From an uncultured Clostridia bacterium (GTDB taxonomy: Bacteria; Bacillota; Clostridia; Oscillospirales; CAG-272), in NCBI GenBank assembly GCA_946407735.1, contig CAMJPL010000038.1, forward strand, positions 1 to 32,355: a stretch of DNA of 32,355 nt, written 5' to 3'. Positions 21,441-29,966 of this stretch are shown here, in pieces. Made by a program: the position numbers and the translations under genes. The notes under the pieces are model-generated. The model did no database searches. It was not told the DNA's origin and saw only the letters and a list, made by a program, of their open reading frames with translations. Numbering within the stretch: the stretch's first letter is position 1; every line of letters begins with the position of its first letter.

Positions 21441-23060
21441 ATGAAAAGCAGAATCACGGCGCTGCTGCTCGCGCTGGCCTGCGTCCTGGCTCTCGGAGTC
21501 GGGGTGTTCGCCGACGGCTCCGGCGCTTATCCGTCCGAGCTCAAGTACTGGGTCGACGCGGCTTTGAAATCCCCCACAAAGCAGGTGACCGTTCCCACGT
21601 CGGTATCGGTGACCACCGACACCGTCATCCCGAAGGATGTCACCATAAGCCTCGCCCCCGGCGCTGTGCTCATGATCAAGGAAGACCTCACGGTCAACGG
21701 CAAGCTGAACATCAACGGCTGGCTCTACATGACCCCCACCGGACGTCTCGATCCCAGCGGGACCGGCACCATCGTCTATCCGTTCCTCGATCAGATAACC
21801 ACCGACAAGGCCTCTCAGACGATAACCTATTCCCCGTATTACACATGGTACGCCCAGTATCCGACCGACGGCAAGATTTACATCTACAACGGCGACGGAA
21901 CGAAGCAGGAATATCATTCCTATGAGTATTATGTGGACGGCAAGAAATATGAGGTCGAGATCCCGTGGTGGTATTACTACACCGACGCCGGAGCCTCCAC
22001 CGTCATCCCGTATTACACCTACAGCTCCTACGTCTGCCCCGTCCACAAGAAGGCCTACACCTACTGCAAGGACTGCGGCGTCTACTACTGCCCGAGCTGC
22101 CATGATCACGTACATGTGACAAAGCCGACCTACCACGTCGACCCCTCCACCGTCATCACCCTGCCGACCGGCTCGACGATGACATACGCCGATTACCTGA
22201 AGTATCTTTACAGCAACTACAATTACAGCTACTACAACGGCTACTACAATCCCTGGAACTGGAACTTCTCCAACTACAGCGATTTCATTTCCTATCTCAA
22301 CTCCTCTTATTACCGCAACTGGTATGCCGAGTATGTGTATGAGAACTACCGCGCGAAGCCGGCTATCGCCAACGTCAAGTCCGGCGCCGTTACCAGCGGC
22401 ACGCAGGTGACACTCACGACCGAGACCGCCGGCGGCACCATCTACTACACTCTCAACGGCAGCATTCCGGACGTCGGATCGTTCCGCTACACCGGCCCGA
22501 TAACCATCACGAAGAACACCACCCTCAAGACCGTCGTCATCTACGGCAACTACATCGCCTCGGAGATCAAGACCTACAATTACACCGTCGGCGCGATCTC
22601 GTCCTATACCGACGTCGCCAAGTATGACGGCCTCTCCCTCTCGCTCTCCAAGCTGATCTCCGCCGGAGTCATCGCCAACAGCGACAAGTTCGAGCCGGAC
22701 GGGACCTTCACCTATGACGAGCTCACCGCCATGCTCACCGCCTGCGGCGTCGACATGACCAAGGTCGACATCCCGAACGCCGATACCCTCCGGGCCTCCG
22801 GCGCTCTGACATACAACGACTTCGTCTATGTCACCTACAAGGCTCTGCGCTCCATCGACCGCATCCAGTCTCCTCAGTCAAACGGAACCGAGACGATAAA
22901 GCAGCTCCGCAACTATAAGAACATCACGAACGCCGCCTACTACCGCGCCGCGTTCATCTCGTTCATCGAAAACGGTCTGTTCTTCGATCTGGAATTCGAT
23001 CCGGCCGCCCCGGCCGCGAGATATCAGCTCGCCACCGTTCTCGCGAACATAGTCAAATAA
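21441..23060 (+). CDS. Secreted tyrosine-rich protein with a B-box-like Cys/His cluster, chitobiase-like repeat and degenerate SLH-like region
   Basis: Exported, probably cell-envelope, protein of 539 residues; not recognised as a named family. Residues 1-24 are a signal peptide (cut after 'GVFA'). Residues 50-115 look like a beta-solenoid start ('VTISLAPGAVLMIKEDLTVNGKLNINGWL'-type repeats, spanning 67-95). Residues 121-310 contain 42 tyrosines. Inside it C199-x2-H202-x6-C209-x2-C212-x4-C217-x2-C220 with H221, H223, H225 resembles a B-box zinc finger. 'GGTIYYTLNGSIPDVGS' (331-347) is a chitobiase C-terminal-like motif. 'SYTDVAKYDGLSLSLSKLIS' (388-407) and 'FEPDGTFTYDELTAML' (417-432) look like an SLH domain. 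Perfect promoter and C-ending codons suggest high expression. Terminator at 23074-23105. Confidence 0.75.
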   Translation: MKSRITALLLALACVLALGVGVFADGSGAYPSELKYWVDAALKSPTKQVTVPTSVSVTTDTVIPKDVTISLAPGAVLMIKEDLTVNGKLNINGWLYMTPTGRLDPSGTGTIVYPFLDQITTDKASQTITYSPYYTWYAQYPTDGKIYIYNGDGTKQEYHSYEYYVDGKKYEVEIPWWYYYTDAGASTVIPYYTYSSYVCPVHKKAYTYCKDCGVYYCPSCHDHVHVTKPTYHVDPSTVITLPTGSTMTYADYLKYLYSNYNYSYYNGYYNPWNWNFSNYSDFISYLNSSYYRNWYAEYVYENYRAKPAIANVKSGAVTSGTQVTLTTETAGGTIYYTLNGSIPDVGSFRYTGPITITKNTTLKTVVIYGNYIASEIKTYNYTVGAISSYTDVAKYDGLSLSLSKLISAGVIANSDKFEPDGTFTYDELTAMLTACGVDMTKVDIPNADTLRASGALTYNDFVYVTYKALRSIDRIQSPQSNGTETIKQLRNYKNITNAAYYRAAFISFIENGLFFDLEFDPAAPAARYQLATVLANIVK

Positions 23061-23073
23061 AATCGTTCAATGA

Positions 23074-23105
23074 GGAAGGACCGCTTCTTCGGAAGAGGTC
23101 CTTCC
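23074..23105 (+). terminator. Rho-independent terminator-like hairpin after the secreted protein gene
   Basis: ggaaggacc (23074-23082) pairs with ggtccttcc (23097-23105); inside, cttc/gaag closes a UUCG tetraloop, with one G-A mismatch. The flank TTAACATT is only moderately T-rich. The rest of 23061-23217 holds no gene. Confidence 0.7.
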
Positions 23106-23217
23106 TTAACATTACGCACGCGCGCTTTTCTTTTCATGCCCGGCAGGACGTCATCTGACAGGCGTAAAAAGAGAAACGGCATCCATCAAGAATCAAAGAA
23201 GCGGGGATATTTCCGAT

Positions 23218-24369
23218 ATGCAGTACAATTACGCCGCCACATGCCTGTTCGGGCTCGAAGGGATGGTCGGCGGCGAGCTCGACGCTCTCGGCATTCAAAG
23301 AACAAAGACGATAGACGGCAGAGTGTATTTCAAAGGAAGTCCCGCCAACGCCGCAAGGGTGAATATAAACTCCCGCTTCGCCGAAAGAGTCTATCTCATC
23401 ATGGGATCGTTCGAGGCGCGAAGCTTCGACGAGCTTTTCGAGGGGACGAAGAAGCTCCCGTGGGCCGATGTCATCGGCCGCGACGACGCCTTCCCCGTCA
23501 GCGGGCACAGCATAAAGAGCGCTCTCATGAGCATTCCCGACTGTCAGAGCATCGTAAAGAAGGCGATAGTCGAAAAGCTGAGGCTGTCATACGCTATCGA
23601 AAGATTCCCGGAGACCGGGACGTTATACAGGATCGAATTCTTCATACTGAACGACACGGCTGACATAATGATCGACCTGTCCGGCTCGCCGCTGCACAAG
23701 CGCGGCTACCGCTCGGAGGGCGGAGGTGTCGCGCCTCTCCGCGAGACGCTGGCGGCCGCCATAGCGTCCATCTCCCGCCCGAGAGAGAACGTCGTCACAT
23801 GGGACCCCTTCTGCGGCTCGGGGACCATCGCGATAGAAGCGGCGATGATGATGACGAACACGGCGCCGGGGCTGAGACGCTCCTTCGCGGCGCAGTCCTT
23901 CCCCTTGTTCCCGGAAAAGATCTGGCTCGACGCCGGGGACGAGGCGATGTCGAAGATCACCGACACCGGATTTACCGCTTACGCCTCGGATATAGACCCC
24001 GCCATGGTAAAGCTCGCTCGGGAAAACGCAAGGCGCGCCGGGATGACGGATCATATACGGATATTCGAGCGCGACGCTCTCAAGATCGAAAGCGAAGGCA
24101 TCCGCGGCACCATCGTCTGCAATCCGCCGTACGGCGAGCGTCTATGGACTGCCGACGAGGCGAAGGAGCTTTACAGAGGGATGGGAAAGACCTTCTCAAA
24201 GCTCGGCAGATGGCAGATGTACATCCTGACGTCCTGTCCCGATTTCGAGCGGTGCTTCGGGAGAAGAGCCGACAAGGTCAGACCGATGAATAACGGGACG
24301 ATAAAATGCGGTCTTTACATGTACTATAAAAACGACGATAAAAGCGCGAGACCCAGATCAAAAGCATAA
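23218..24369 (+). CDS. RlmL/YpsC-type 23S rRNA (guanine-N2) methyltransferase
   Basis: S-adenosylmethionine-dependent methylation of a guanine N2 in 23S rRNA is the family activity. 383 residues: an N-terminal THUMP-type RNA-binding region (about 1-155, starting 'YAATCLFGLEGMVGGEL'), then a Rossmann methyltransferase domain with 'DLSGSPLHKRGYR' (153-165), SAM-binding 'DPFCGSGTIAIEAA' (196-209), 'ASDIDPAMVKLARENAR' (256-272) and catalytic 'NPPYGERL' (302-309). ATG 23218 is followed directly by the conserved N-terminus; the ribosome site (GCGGGGA) is about 10 bases away. It lies 30 bases upstream of the mannosidase and may be cotranscribed with it, with no obvious functional link. Confidence 0.92.
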   Translation: MQYNYAATCLFGLEGMVGGELDALGIQRTKTIDGRVYFKGSPANAARVNINSRFAERVYLIMGSFEARSFDELFEGTKKLPWADVIGRDDAFPVSGHSIKSALMSIPDCQSIVKKAIVEKLRLSYAIERFPETGTLYRIEFFILNDTADIMIDLSGSPLHKRGYRSEGGGVAPLRETLAAAIASISRPRENVVTWDPFCGSGTIAIEAAMMMTNTAPGLRRSFAAQSFPLFPEKIWLDAGDEAMSKITDTGFTAYASDIDPAMVKLARENARRAGMTDHIRIFERDALKIESEGIRGTIVCNPPYGERLWTADEAKELYRGMGKTFSKLGRWQMYILTSCPDFERCFGRRADKVRPMNNGTIKCGLYMYYKNDDKSARPRSKA

Positions 24370-24399
24370 TTCAACTCTCAAGATTCAAGGAGACAATTT

Positions 24400-27276
24400 A
24401 TGTCAAGTCTTTCCGCAAGATTCGCGGCTCTTAAAAAGGCCGTCGGCGGCAACCGTGAGAAAACCGGTTTCGAGTTCACCTTCGGCATGCCGCGCGAGAT
24501 GTTTGAGCACATCACGCCTCCCAACAGAACGATAACCCGCATCATCTCCGAGCTTGAGTTCTCGCTCAAGCTGTCCGCGGCAAACGGCGGGAAATACGAC
24601 GGCGAGATCGCCGCCGCTCTCGATCTGCTTTCCGATGAGATGAAAAACAACGGCGTCATCACCTACAAGGCCGCGGATGAAGCCGAAAAGCTGCTGATGC
24701 CGCTGTCCGAGGAGGCGAAGAGCTACAAGCTCATCCTCTGCGGACACGCTCACATCGACATGAACTGGATGTGGTCGTGGCAGGAGACGGTCGCCGCTGC
24801 GCTCGCCACCTTCCGCACCGTCCTCAATCTCATGGAGCAGTATCCGGAATTCTGCTTCAGCCAGTCACAGACGTCGGTCTACAAGATCGTCGACGACTAT
24901 GATCCGGAGATGGCGCGCGAGATCAAAAAGCGCATAAAGGAAGGGCGCTGGGAGTGCACCTCCACGGCGTGGGTCGAGACCGACAAGAACATGCCCTCCA
25001 CCTCCTCCCTGCTCGATCATATCAAATATACCCGCGATTATCTGCAGAAGAACTGGGACATCGACCCGAAGGACCTCGAGGTCGACTTCTCGCCCGACAC
25101 ATTCGGACATTCGGCTCAGATACCCGAGATAGACACCTTCGGAAGCGTAAAATACTACTATCACTGCCGCGGAGGCAACAACCCGTACGCCCTCTACCGC
25201 TACAGGGCGAAGTCCGGCGCCGAGCTTCTCATGTACCGCGAGCAGTACTGGTACAATTCAGCCATCACGCCGCATATCGGCGTCGGTATCGTCGACATCT
25301 CCAAAAAATGCGCCGGATTCAAGACCGGGCTCATCGTCTACGGCGTCGGCGATCACGGCGGCGGACCGACCAGACGCGACGTCGAGACGGCGTACGAGCT
25401 TATGAAATGGCCGGTCTACCCCACGGTCAGATTCGGCACCTTCCGTGAGTTCTTCAAGGAAGCCGAGTCCGTCCGCGATCAGCTTCCGGTCATCGACAAG
25501 GAGCTCAACTTCATCTTCGACGGCTGCTACACCACGCAGTCAAGGATCAAGAGAGGCAACCGCGGAGCCGAGAACGCTCTGTACGACGCGAGGTTCTACA
25601 CCTCCGCCTCGACGGCCCTCACCGGCAAAAAGCACCGCTACATCAAGGACAATCTCGCTTCGGCGACGCAGGACACCCTCTTCACGCACTTCCACGACAT
25701 CCTTACCGGATCGTGCGTTCAGGATTCCCGCGAGCACGCCATGGGGCTTTATCAGAACGTCCTCGCCATAACAAACACCGTGACGCAGAATTCCCTGCGC
25801 GAGATCTCCGACGCCATCGACACCTCGATGATAAACGTCGACGAGGACCCGGAAAACGTCAAATATTCCCAGTCTGAAGGCGCAGGCGTAGGATTCGGCA
25901 TCGAGCATTATCAGGGTGTCCCGAATCCCGAGAGAGGCGTCGGAAGGACGAGGATCTTCAACATCTTCAACGACACCTCCCTTGACCGCACCGAGCCTGT
26001 CGAGCTCACCGTATGGGACTGGACCGGCGACATGAGACAGATCGCCGTCGAGGACTGGTCCGGCAAGCCCGTCGAGTTCGCCATGGTCGACGGCAGCCTT
26101 CAGCACTACTGGGATCATAAGTATTTCCGCGTGCTCGTTTATGCGTCGGTCCCGGCGTACGGCTACACGACCGTCGTACTCCGCGAGAAAGAGGTAGACA
26201 GCTATCCCTTCTATCTCGGCGCCGACAACAACACTCTTGGCTTCGTGAATTCCTACGTTCTCGAAAACGAGCATATCAAGGCGGTGTTCGACGTTCATAC
26301 CGCCGCCCTGACATCGCTTGTCGACAAGGCGTCCGGCTGCGAGATGATAAAGCCGGGTGAGTTCTGCGGACTCGTTCAGCTCGACACCGAGAACAACGGC
26401 GACGCGTGGCAGATCCATTCGATCATCGGCTCTCATCCGGTGACCGAGCTTACAAGGATCCACTACATCGGACACGGCAGCCTTGTGCGCGGCATACACT
26501 TCGAGGCCAAAGTCCTCGGATCGACTGTGTCCGCCGACGTGACGCTCTCCAAGGGCTCGAAGGCTCTGCAGTACGCCCTTACCGTCGACTGGAAGGAGAC
26601 GAAGGGCGAATATATCCCCGATCTCATCTACCGCCTGCCGTACGCATATGACTCGAATGCCGTCATCTGTGACATCCCGGGCGGAGCCACAGAGCGCGCG
26701 CCGGAGAACCACGACATCCCATGCTCACAGTTCGCCGCCGTCAAGCCGTCGAATGAAAGCAAGCGCGCCGTCGGACTCGCCGTCGATTCCAAGTACGGCT
26801 ACAGATTCTTCGAGGGCGCCCTCACGTCCACGCTCATCCACACCGCCGGAGGCCCCGATCCGTATCCGGAGAGAGCCGTTCACAATATCAAGGTCTGGGT
26901 CACCGTCGGTTCCTCCTGCCCGAAGGCTCTCGAGGACGCCGCGACTGCCCTCAACCATCCGCTGCGCTTCGTCCCGACCGACAGCCACAAGGGCAAGCTG
27001 AAGCCGAGCGGCAGCTTCTTCACCTTCGCCAACACCGCGGAATCCACCGCCGTCATCAACAGCGTCGAGCCGGCTGACGACGGAAGCCTCATCGTCCGCG
27101 CTATCGAGTACTGCGGCGACAAGACCGACGTGAAGCTCACCTTCCCGTCCGCTCCGAAGTCCGCCGAGATCGTCAACCTCATGCAGGAGAGCTGCGGCAA
27201 GGCGAAGATCAGCGGCAAGAGCGTCATCCTCCCGCTCGGAGAGTACAGGATCGGCGCAGTCAAGATCGGATTCTGA
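24400..27276 (+). CDS. Alpha-mannosidase, glycoside hydrolase family 38
   Basis: Hydrolyses alpha-linked mannose by a zinc-dependent retaining mechanism. 958 residues, usual for bacterial GH38. N-terminal helical region, then the catalytic alpha/beta barrel with zinc ligands H118 and D120 in 'CGHAHIDMNWMWSW' (114-127), nucleophile D233 in 'DFSPDTFGHSAQIPEI' (229-244), and 'THFHDILTGSC' carrying a further zinc-binding His. A long beta-sandwich C-terminal half follows. No signal peptide, so it works in the cytoplasm on imported mannosides, perhaps from host or yeast glycans. AAGGAG lies 8 bases upstream of the ATG. No dedicated transporter is adjacent. Confidence 0.95.
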   Translation: MSSLSARFAALKKAVGGNREKTGFEFTFGMPREMFEHITPPNRTITRIISELEFSLKLSAANGGKYDGEIAAALDLLSDEMKNNGVITYKAADEAEKLLMPLSEEAKSYKLILCGHAHIDMNWMWSWQETVAAALATFRTVLNLMEQYPEFCFSQSQTSVYKIVDDYDPEMAREIKKRIKEGRWECTSTAWVETDKNMPSTSSLLDHIKYTRDYLQKNWDIDPKDLEVDFSPDTFGHSAQIPEIDTFGSVKYYYHCRGGNNPYALYRYRAKSGAELLMYREQYWYNSAITPHIGVGIVDISKKCAGFKTGLIVYGVGDHGGGPTRRDVETAYELMKWPVYPTVRFGTFREFFKEAESVRDQLPVIDKELNFIFDGCYTTQSRIKRGNRGAENALYDARFYTSASTALTGKKHRYIKDNLASATQDTLFTHFHDILTGSCVQDSREHAMGLYQNVLAITNTVTQNSLREISDAIDTSMINVDEDPENVKYSQSEGAGVGFGIEHYQGVPNPERGVGRTRIFNIFNDTSLDRTEPVELTVWDWTGDMRQIAVEDWSGKPVEFAMVDGSLQHYWDHKYFRVLVYASVPAYGYTTVVLREKEVDSYPFYLGADNNTLGFVNSYVLENEHIKAVFDVHTAALTSLVDKASGCEMIKPGEFCGLVQLDTENNGDAWQIHSIIGSHPVTELTRIHYIGHGSLVRGIHFEAKVLGSTVSADVTLSKGSKALQYALTVDWKETKGEYIPDLIYRLPYAYDSNAVICDIPGGATERAPENHDIPCSQFAAVKPSNESKRAVGLAVDSKYGYRFFEGALTSTLIHTAGGPDPYPERAVHNIKVWVTVGSSCPKALEDAATALNHPLRFVPTDSHKGKLKPSGSFFTFANTAESTAVINSVEPADDGSLIVRAIEYCGDKTDVKLTFPSAPKSAEIVNLMQESCGKAKISGKSVILPLGEYRIGAVKIGF

Positions 27277-27287
27277 CAACATGATAT

Positions 27288-27315
27288 GCGGGAGAGCCAA
27301 AGGCGGCCCTCCCGC
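27288..27315 (+). terminator. Hairpin after the mannosidase gene (weak terminator)
   Basis: gcgggag (27288-27294) pairs with ctcccgc (27309-27315), with an inner gcc/ggc. The tail (gaaggttaaat) lacks a T-run, so it may be a processing or stability hairpin or partial attenuator before the SGNH hydrolase gene rather than a strict terminator. Confidence 0.4.
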
Positions 27316-27333
27316 GAAGGTTAAATCACAATT

Positions 27334-27969
27334 ATGGATATATACGGAAAAAAGTTCGTATTCCTCGGCGACAGTATAACCGAGGGATGCGGAGTGGCCG
27401 ATAAGGCCAACATCTTCACAAACCGTCTCGCGTCCGAATATCACCTTGAAAAGGCGCTGAACTACGGTATCGGCGGCACGCGCATAGCCCGTCAGACGGG
27501 CGCCGACACCTGCGCCGCCGCCTACTGCGACCGCTTCGCCGCGATGGACGCCGACGCCGACTTCGTCATCGTCTTCGGCGGGACGAACGATTACGGGCAC
27601 GGGAACGCGCCCTTCGGCAAATTCGAGGACCGCACCGAGACGACCTTCTACGGCGCCCTGCACGTCCTCATGATCGGGCTCATCACCCGTTATCCTCACT
27701 CGACGATAGTGTTCATGACCCCCACCCACCGCGGATGGGATATGATCCCGTCGCAGTTCAACAGCCGTCCGCTTTCCGATTATGTAGACGCGATAAAAGA
27801 GGTCGCGCGGTATTATTCGATCCCGGTGCTCGATCTCTACGCCATGGGCGGCATGCAGCCCGACGTGCCGATACAGAAACAGCTCTATATGCCCGACGCT
27901 CTCCATCCGAACGACGCCGGTCATAAGCTGATAGCCGACCGTCTCGCCGGCTTCCTTAAAGCGCTCTGA
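27334..27969 (+). CDS. SGNH/GDSL-family hydrolase
   Basis: Esterase or acyl-hydrolase of the SGNH superfamily, possibly deacetylating carbohydrates given the mannosidase next to it. 211 residues with the blocks in order: 'FLGDSITEGCG' (10-20; nucleophile S14), 'YGIGGTRIA' (44-52, oxyanion Gly), 'VFGGTNDYG' (80-88; N85) and 'MPDALHPNDAGH' (186-197; catalytic D188/H191). No signal peptide: cytoplasmic. The ribosome site is weak (GAAGG, 13 bases off). The strong terminator at 27979-28017 closes the unit. Confidence 0.93.
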   Translation: MDIYGKKFVFLGDSITEGCGVADKANIFTNRLASEYHLEKALNYGIGGTRIARQTGADTCAAAYCDRFAAMDADADFVIVFGGTNDYGHGNAPFGKFEDRTETTFYGALHVLMIGLITRYPHSTIVFMTPTHRGWDMIPSQFNSRPLSDYVDAIKEVARYYSIPVLDLYAMGGMQPDVPIQKQLYMPDALHPNDAGHKLIADRLAGFLKAL

Positions 27970-27978
27970 AAACCGAAT

Positions 27979-28017
27979 AAGAGAGGAATCCGCCGTGTCC
28001 GGCGTTCTTCCTCTCTT
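27979..28017 (+). terminator. Rho-independent terminator after the SGNH hydrolase gene
   Basis: A long hairpin: outer arms aagagaggaa (27979-27988) / ttcctctctt (28008-28017), inner arms cgccg (27991-27995) / cggcg (28000-28004), tail TACTTTTG. This also supports starting the next gene at 28082, since the longer frame from 27995 would begin inside this hairpin. Confidence 0.85.
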
Positions 28018-28081
28018 TACTTTTGCCTGCCGCCCGGCACGCCGGGAATACCGGCATGCTTTATGTTCTTCTTATACCGCC

Positions 28082-28603
28082 ATGCGACTGTTCATATCAA
28101 TCAATTTTGACGATACCCTGAAAAACGAGATCATACGCGCGCAGGATCAGCTCAGGCGATACGCTTCGCGCGGACATTTCTCCCTGTCCGATAATCTTCA
28201 TCTCACCCTTGTCTTCATCGGGGAGACGAACAGGATAAGGGACGTGAAGGAGATAATCGACGGGATCGATATCGCTCCGTTCCAGATCGATCTCGGGAGA
28301 CCGGGAGTTTTCCGCCGCGACGGCGGGGATATATACTGGATCGGTGTGACGGCGGAGCCGGGGCTGTATCAGTTGGCTGATTTTCTTCAGACGCGGCTTC
28401 GCGAAGCCGGATTCGATATCGAACGCCGCCCGTACAAGCCGCATATCACAATAGGCCGGCAGATCGAATGCGCCATTCAGCCCCGTATCACGGTCGCCCC
28501 GGCTTCGATGACTGCAAAGCGCGTGTCTCTGATGAAATCGGAGAGGATAAACGGCAGGCTCACCTACACCGAGATCCACGCGAAAGAACTGAAACAAATA
28601 TAA
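28082..28603 (+). CDS. thpR: RNA 2',3'-cyclic phosphodiesterase (2H phosphoesterase, ThpR/LigT)
   Basis: Opens 2',3'-cyclic phosphates at RNA ends to 2'-phosphates. 173 residues from the ATG at 28082, whose product starts with the family's typical 'MRLFISINFDD'; a longer frame from 27995 runs through the terminator and is rejected. The two H-x-T catalytic motifs are 'HLTLVF' (H40/T42) and 'PHITIGR' (H121/T123), as in all 2H enzymes. No clear ribosome site precedes the ATG. Gap of 22 bases to the aminotransferase gene, so probably cotranscribed. Confidence 0.92.
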   Translation: MRLFISINFDDTLKNEIIRAQDQLRRYASRGHFSLSDNLHLTLVFIGETNRIRDVKEIIDGIDIAPFQIDLGRPGVFRRDGGDIYWIGVTAEPGLYQLADFLQTRLREAGFDIERRPYKPHITIGRQIECAIQPRITVAPASMTAKRVSLMKSERINGRLTYTEIHAKELKQI

Positions 28604-28625
28604 CAACGTCAGGAGATGACATCAT

Positions 28626-29810
28626 TTGGACTCATACTCTTTTGACTTCACGACATTTTTTGACCGCCGCGGACAGGACGCCGATTCGGTCGACCATGTA
28701 AGCGGCGTGCTTGAAGGATATGACATAATCCCGATGTGGATTGCCGACATGAGCTTTGAGACGGCTCCCTCCGTCATAGAGGCGGTGAGATCGAGGCTCG
28801 ACAAGCCGCACTTCGGCTATTTCAGCCCGAGGGCCGAATGGTACGACGCCATCATCGGGTGGCATAAGGCGAGAAACGGCATCGAATATGACAAAAGCTC
28901 GATATGCTATGTGAACTCGGTGCTGGGCGGCATGGTCACATGCTACGACGCGTTCACACGTCCCGGAGAGCCGGTCCTTACCCACAATCCGCGCTACACC
29001 GGCTACGCCACCATCGACGGCAGCGGGAGACATACAGTCTACACCGATCTCATCCGCGACGAAAACGGCGTCTGGAGGATGGATTTCGAAGACATCGAAT
29101 CACAGATAAAAAAACAGCATATCCGCGTCTTCGCCCTCTGCTCGGCGCACAACCCGACCGGGCGCGTCTGGGAGAAAGGCGAGCTCGAGCAGCTTGTCGA
29201 CATCTGCCGCAGAAACGGCGTGATCATCGTCTGCGACGAAATATGGTCCGACATAATAATAGGAAACAACAAGCACACGCCGATCCTCTCGGTAAAAGGG
29301 GCGGAGGACATAACAGTCGCCTTCTATTCGACGACTAAAACCTTCTCTCTCGCTGGTGTGAAGGGCGCTTACGCCGTCATACCCGATCCCGACCTCAGAA
29401 GCAGGTTCCTGTCGACGGCCGGGAGGACGATGCTCAACCAGATGAGCATATTCTACATGTATTCAACGATAGGCGCCTACTCCCAAAGCGGGCAGGCGTG
29501 GACCGATCAGCTGCTGAAGGTGCTGACGGAGAATATCGGCATCGCCTATGACCGACTCACGGCGCATGAAGGGATCGTCTGCTCGAAGCCGCAGGGGACA
29601 TATCTGCTCTACCCTCAGACTTCGGAGTGGGAAAAGCGCCATGGCGTCAGCCACGAGGAGCTCGTCAGACGCGGCATCGAGCGCGGGGTGATCTGGATAG
29701 ACGGCGACGGCTTCGGGACGAAAGGGACGCTAAGGCTGAACGTAGCCGTTCCGACGCACAAGCTCATCGAAGCCATGGACAGGCTCGACGAATTCGCTTT
29801 TATCGAATGA
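28626..29810 (+). CDS. MalY/PatB-type PLP-dependent aminotransferase (cystathionine beta-lyase-like)
   Basis: Fold-type I PLP enzyme; MalY and PatB cleave cystathionine (C-S lyase) while relatives transaminate. 394 residues: 'PMWIADMSFETAPSV' (36-50) is the family's N-terminal signature, N176 in 'SAHNPTGRVW', D204 in 'VCDEIWSDI', PLP lysine K238 in 'STTKTFSLAG' and the final 'LRLNVAVP' region with its carboxylate-binding Arg. The start is a TTG at 28626-28628, with AGGAGA about 10 bases upstream and no ATG at a plausible position. Follows the RNA phosphodiesterase gene by 22 bases. Methionine or cysteine metabolism would fit cysK elsewhere in the window, but linkage is loose. Confidence 0.9.
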   Translation: MDSYSFDFTTFFDRRGQDADSVDHVSGVLEGYDIIPMWIADMSFETAPSVIEAVRSRLDKPHFGYFSPRAEWYDAIIGWHKARNGIEYDKSSICYVNSVLGGMVTCYDAFTRPGEPVLTHNPRYTGYATIDGSGRHTVYTDLIRDENGVWRMDFEDIESQIKKQHIRVFALCSAHNPTGRVWEKGELEQLVDICRRNGVIIVCDEIWSDIIIGNNKHTPILSVKGAEDITVAFYSTTKTFSLAGVKGAYAVIPDPDLRSRFLSTAGRTMLNQMSIFYMYSTIGAYSQSGQAWTDQLLKVLTENIGIAYDRLTAHEGIVCSKPQGTYLLYPQTSEWEKRHGVSHEELVRRGIERGVIWIDGDGFGTKGTLRLNVAVPTHKLIEAMDRLDEFAFIE

Positions 29811-29831
29811 CGGCGCGCCCGATTTACACAA

Positions 29832-29919
29832 ATTAACCGAAAATTATCCTCAGGTTAATAGAAAAATCACGCTGAATTATAATTGGTTTTGTATAATATA
29901 TCACGGAAAGCAACCGTGA
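29832..29919 (+). promoter_or_regulatory. Promoter region with two inverted repeats before the oleate-hydratase-like gene
   Basis: A perfect -10 TATAAT (29892-29897) follows AT-rich DNA (another TATAAT at 29878-29883) but neither has a good -35. The inverted repeat ATTAACC (29832-29838) / GGTTAAT (29853-29859) lies where a -35 or an operator would be. A second inverted repeat, TCACGG (29901-29906) / CCGTGA (29914-29919), sits just after the -10, near the start site. Both have the look of repressor sites; the regulator is unknown. Confidence 0.5.
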
Positions 29920-29932
29920 ACAAACACTTTAC

Positions 29933-29966
29933 AGCCGGAAGCAGCTTCTTCCGGCTTCGTTATTTT
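29933..29966 (+). terminator. Terminator-like hairpin in the leader (possible attenuator)
   Basis: AGCCGGAAG (29933-29941) and CTTCCGGCT (29948-29956) pair perfectly around a 6-base loop and are followed by TCGTTATTTTT. The hairpin lies between the -10 (29892-29897) and the ATG at 29996, so it would either attenuate that transcript or end transcripts from the upstream aminotransferase gene. The ribosome site GGAGGG (29980-29985) is beyond it. Confidence 0.6.

Noticed and set aside
25540..27924. Reverse open frames of about 390-400 codons
   Set aside because: Shadows of the GH38 and SGNH genes, whose catalytic motifs are intact on the forward strand.
27995..28081. Longer start for the RNA cyclic phosphodiesterase
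   Set aside because: It would begin inside the terminator at 27979-28017, and the family N-terminus starts at 28082.
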